Part shown: positions 14,348-14,760 of the stretch, in pieces
How the letters are laid out: every line of letters starts with the position of its first letter
Position numbering within the stretch: position 1 is the stretch's first letter
Source: Candidatus Bathyarchaeota archaeon
GTDB lineage: Archaea; Thermoproteota; Bathyarchaeia; TCS64
Direction of reading: 5' to 3'
NCBI GenBank assembly: GCA_020697635.1
Contig: JAEHCT010000011.1
Location: forward strand, 1 to 14,760
Length of the DNA stretch: 14,760 nucleotides
Made by a program: the position numbers and the translations under genes
Notes under the pieces: generated by a model
The model's input: the letters and a program-made list of their open reading frames with translations, nothing else
Database searches by the model: none
What the model was told of the DNA's origin: nothing

Positions 14348-14461
14348 ATGAATCGCGGATACTCCTCTAGAACTGTAAACCATGTTTGTAGGGGTGCCCT
14401 ATACACTCTAGGTTATAGGGGATATCCGTCGAACGATTGTCTCAGTAGGGGTCAATATTGA
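14348..14461 (+). CDS. Possible leaderless 37-residue small protein, unknown function
   Basis: The ORF starts at an ATG placed where a leaderless transcript from the 14312-14320 TATA box would begin. It ends with a TGA that overlaps the TTG start of the next gene (TTGA). Junctions of that kind are used throughout the aro operon in this window. The peptide is rich in Tyr (5), Arg and Gly and has two Cys (residues 14 and 31). It has no membrane segment or known motif. Its codons (AGA, AGG, CTA) are less GC-biased than those of neighbouring genes, which argues against a long-conserved protein. It may be a leader ORF, or only a 5' untranslated region with a chance reading frame. Confidence 0.3.
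   Translation: MNRGYSSRTVNHVCRGALYTLGYRGYPSNDCLSRGQY
14397..14420 (+). repeat. Inverted repeat CCCTATA / TATAGGG ahead of the winged-helix gene
   Basis: Perfect 7-bp arms with a 10-nt spacer lie 37 nt before the TTG start of the winged-helix gene. The repeat could be an autoregulatory operator, with TTATAGG acting as a TATA box, or an mRNA hairpin. Confidence 0.35.
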
Positions 14462-14760
14462 AAAGCAGGCGATCTAAGCTCGAAATATACCTAGATGTAC
14501 TCAAGGTGATCAAGGAGGGCACGAAGAAACCCACACGCATCATGTACGGCGCCAACCTGTCATGGAAGCTGCTTCAGGGCATTCTCTCTTCTATGGTGGC
14601 CCAAGATCTTATAGTTGAAGTCGACGCGTCCGAGTCGAAGGACAAGCGGACAAGCAAGTACTACGAGATCACCCCCAAGGGTGACAGCGTCATCAGGTAC
14701 TTCGATCGCGCCAAGGGACTCATCGAGATCGACGAGCCTGACTTCAACCCCCTCCAGATC
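14458..14760 (+). CDS. Winged-helix transcriptional regulator (HTH_45-like), cut by the window edge
   Basis: The first 101 codons of a small archaeal winged-helix protein are present. The frame from TTG 14458 runs open to the window end and reads RSKLEIYLDVLKVIKEGTKK, then PTRIMYGANLSWKLLQ, then YYEITPKGDSVIRYF. This helix, recognition helix and wing pattern is characteristic of the abundant archaeal HTH_45-like regulators. The TTG start is supported by an in-frame TAG at 14446-14448 with no other start codon between. No Shine-Dalgarno motif is clear, so it may depend on coupling with the upstream small ORF or on its own promoter. Targets are unknown, and the C-terminus lies outside the window. 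Confidence 0.88.
   Translation, partial: MKSRRSKLEIYLDVLKVIKEGTKKPTRIMYGANLSWKLLQGILSSMVAQDLIVEVDASESKDKRTSKYYEITPKGDSVIRYFDRAKGLIEIDEPDFNPLQI

Noticed and set aside
14340..14460. Possible tRNA or box C/D RNA in the gap before the winged-helix gene
   Set aside because: A TTCGA-like T-loop on the minus strand (near 14430) lacks a complementary 5-bp stem and no acceptor pairing is seen. No C and D boxes in suitable spacing were found.

Overview
This window looks archaeal, and most likely comes from a Thermoproteota/TACK-type lineage (for example a Bathyarchaeia-like or Nitrososphaeria-like organism). The taxonomic call is an inference from gene content. It rests on a split two-subunit transketolase, a short type I-beta DAHP synthase, TATA-box promoters whose boxes end 22-28 nt upstream of start codons (leaderless style), Shine-Dalgarno motifs mainly inside operons, many GTG/TTG starts, and an archaeal winged-helix (HTH_45-like) gene at the right edge. 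Base composition is GC-rich in genes and AT-rich only in the short promoter gaps. I saw no tRNA, rRNA, CRISPR array, insertion sequence or phage gene.

Region 1 (1-9.84 kb, minus strand) is one long aromatic amino acid cluster. In order of transcription it reads: transketolase N subunit, transketolase C subunit, DAHP synthase, aroB, aroD, aroE, aroK, aroA, aroC, chorismate mutase, prephenate dehydratase, and the start of a prephenate dehydrogenase cut by the window edge. This is the whole route from erythrose-4-phosphate supply through chorismate to phenylpyruvate and hydroxyphenylpyruvate. Genes overlap by 4-8 nt or are separated by 1-5 nt as far as pheA, which suggests a translationally coupled operon. 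tyrA has a 64-bp gap containing a hairpin and its own TATA-like box. Two features stand out. The transketolase N subunit carries a winged-helix-like N-terminal extension whose true start is unclear. The shikimate kinase is the bacterial P-loop type, not the GHMP type usual in archaea.

Region 2 (9.87-10.69 kb, minus strand) encodes a protein with an AbrB-like N-terminal segment and two ACT-like domains, immediately upstream of the aro promoter. It is a candidate aromatic-amino-acid-responsive regulator. A 6-6-6 inverted repeat lies between its stop codon and the aro TATA box.

Region 3 (10.78-12.67 kb, plus strand) is a two-gene unit, divergent from region 2: an inosine/uridine-preferring-type nucleoside hydrolase followed with no gap by a PfkB-family kinase. 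The likely job is nucleoside breakdown and phosphorylation of the released ribose.

Region 4 (12.74-14.24 kb) holds a YeiH-family membrane protein (minus) and a small cupin (plus), divergently transcribed from an 88-bp gap with a TATA box for each, and a hairpin/T-run terminator after the cupin. Region 5 (14.3 kb to the end, plus) has a promoter, a possible 37-codon leaderless ORF, and the start of a winged-helix regulator that overlaps that ORF's stop codon.
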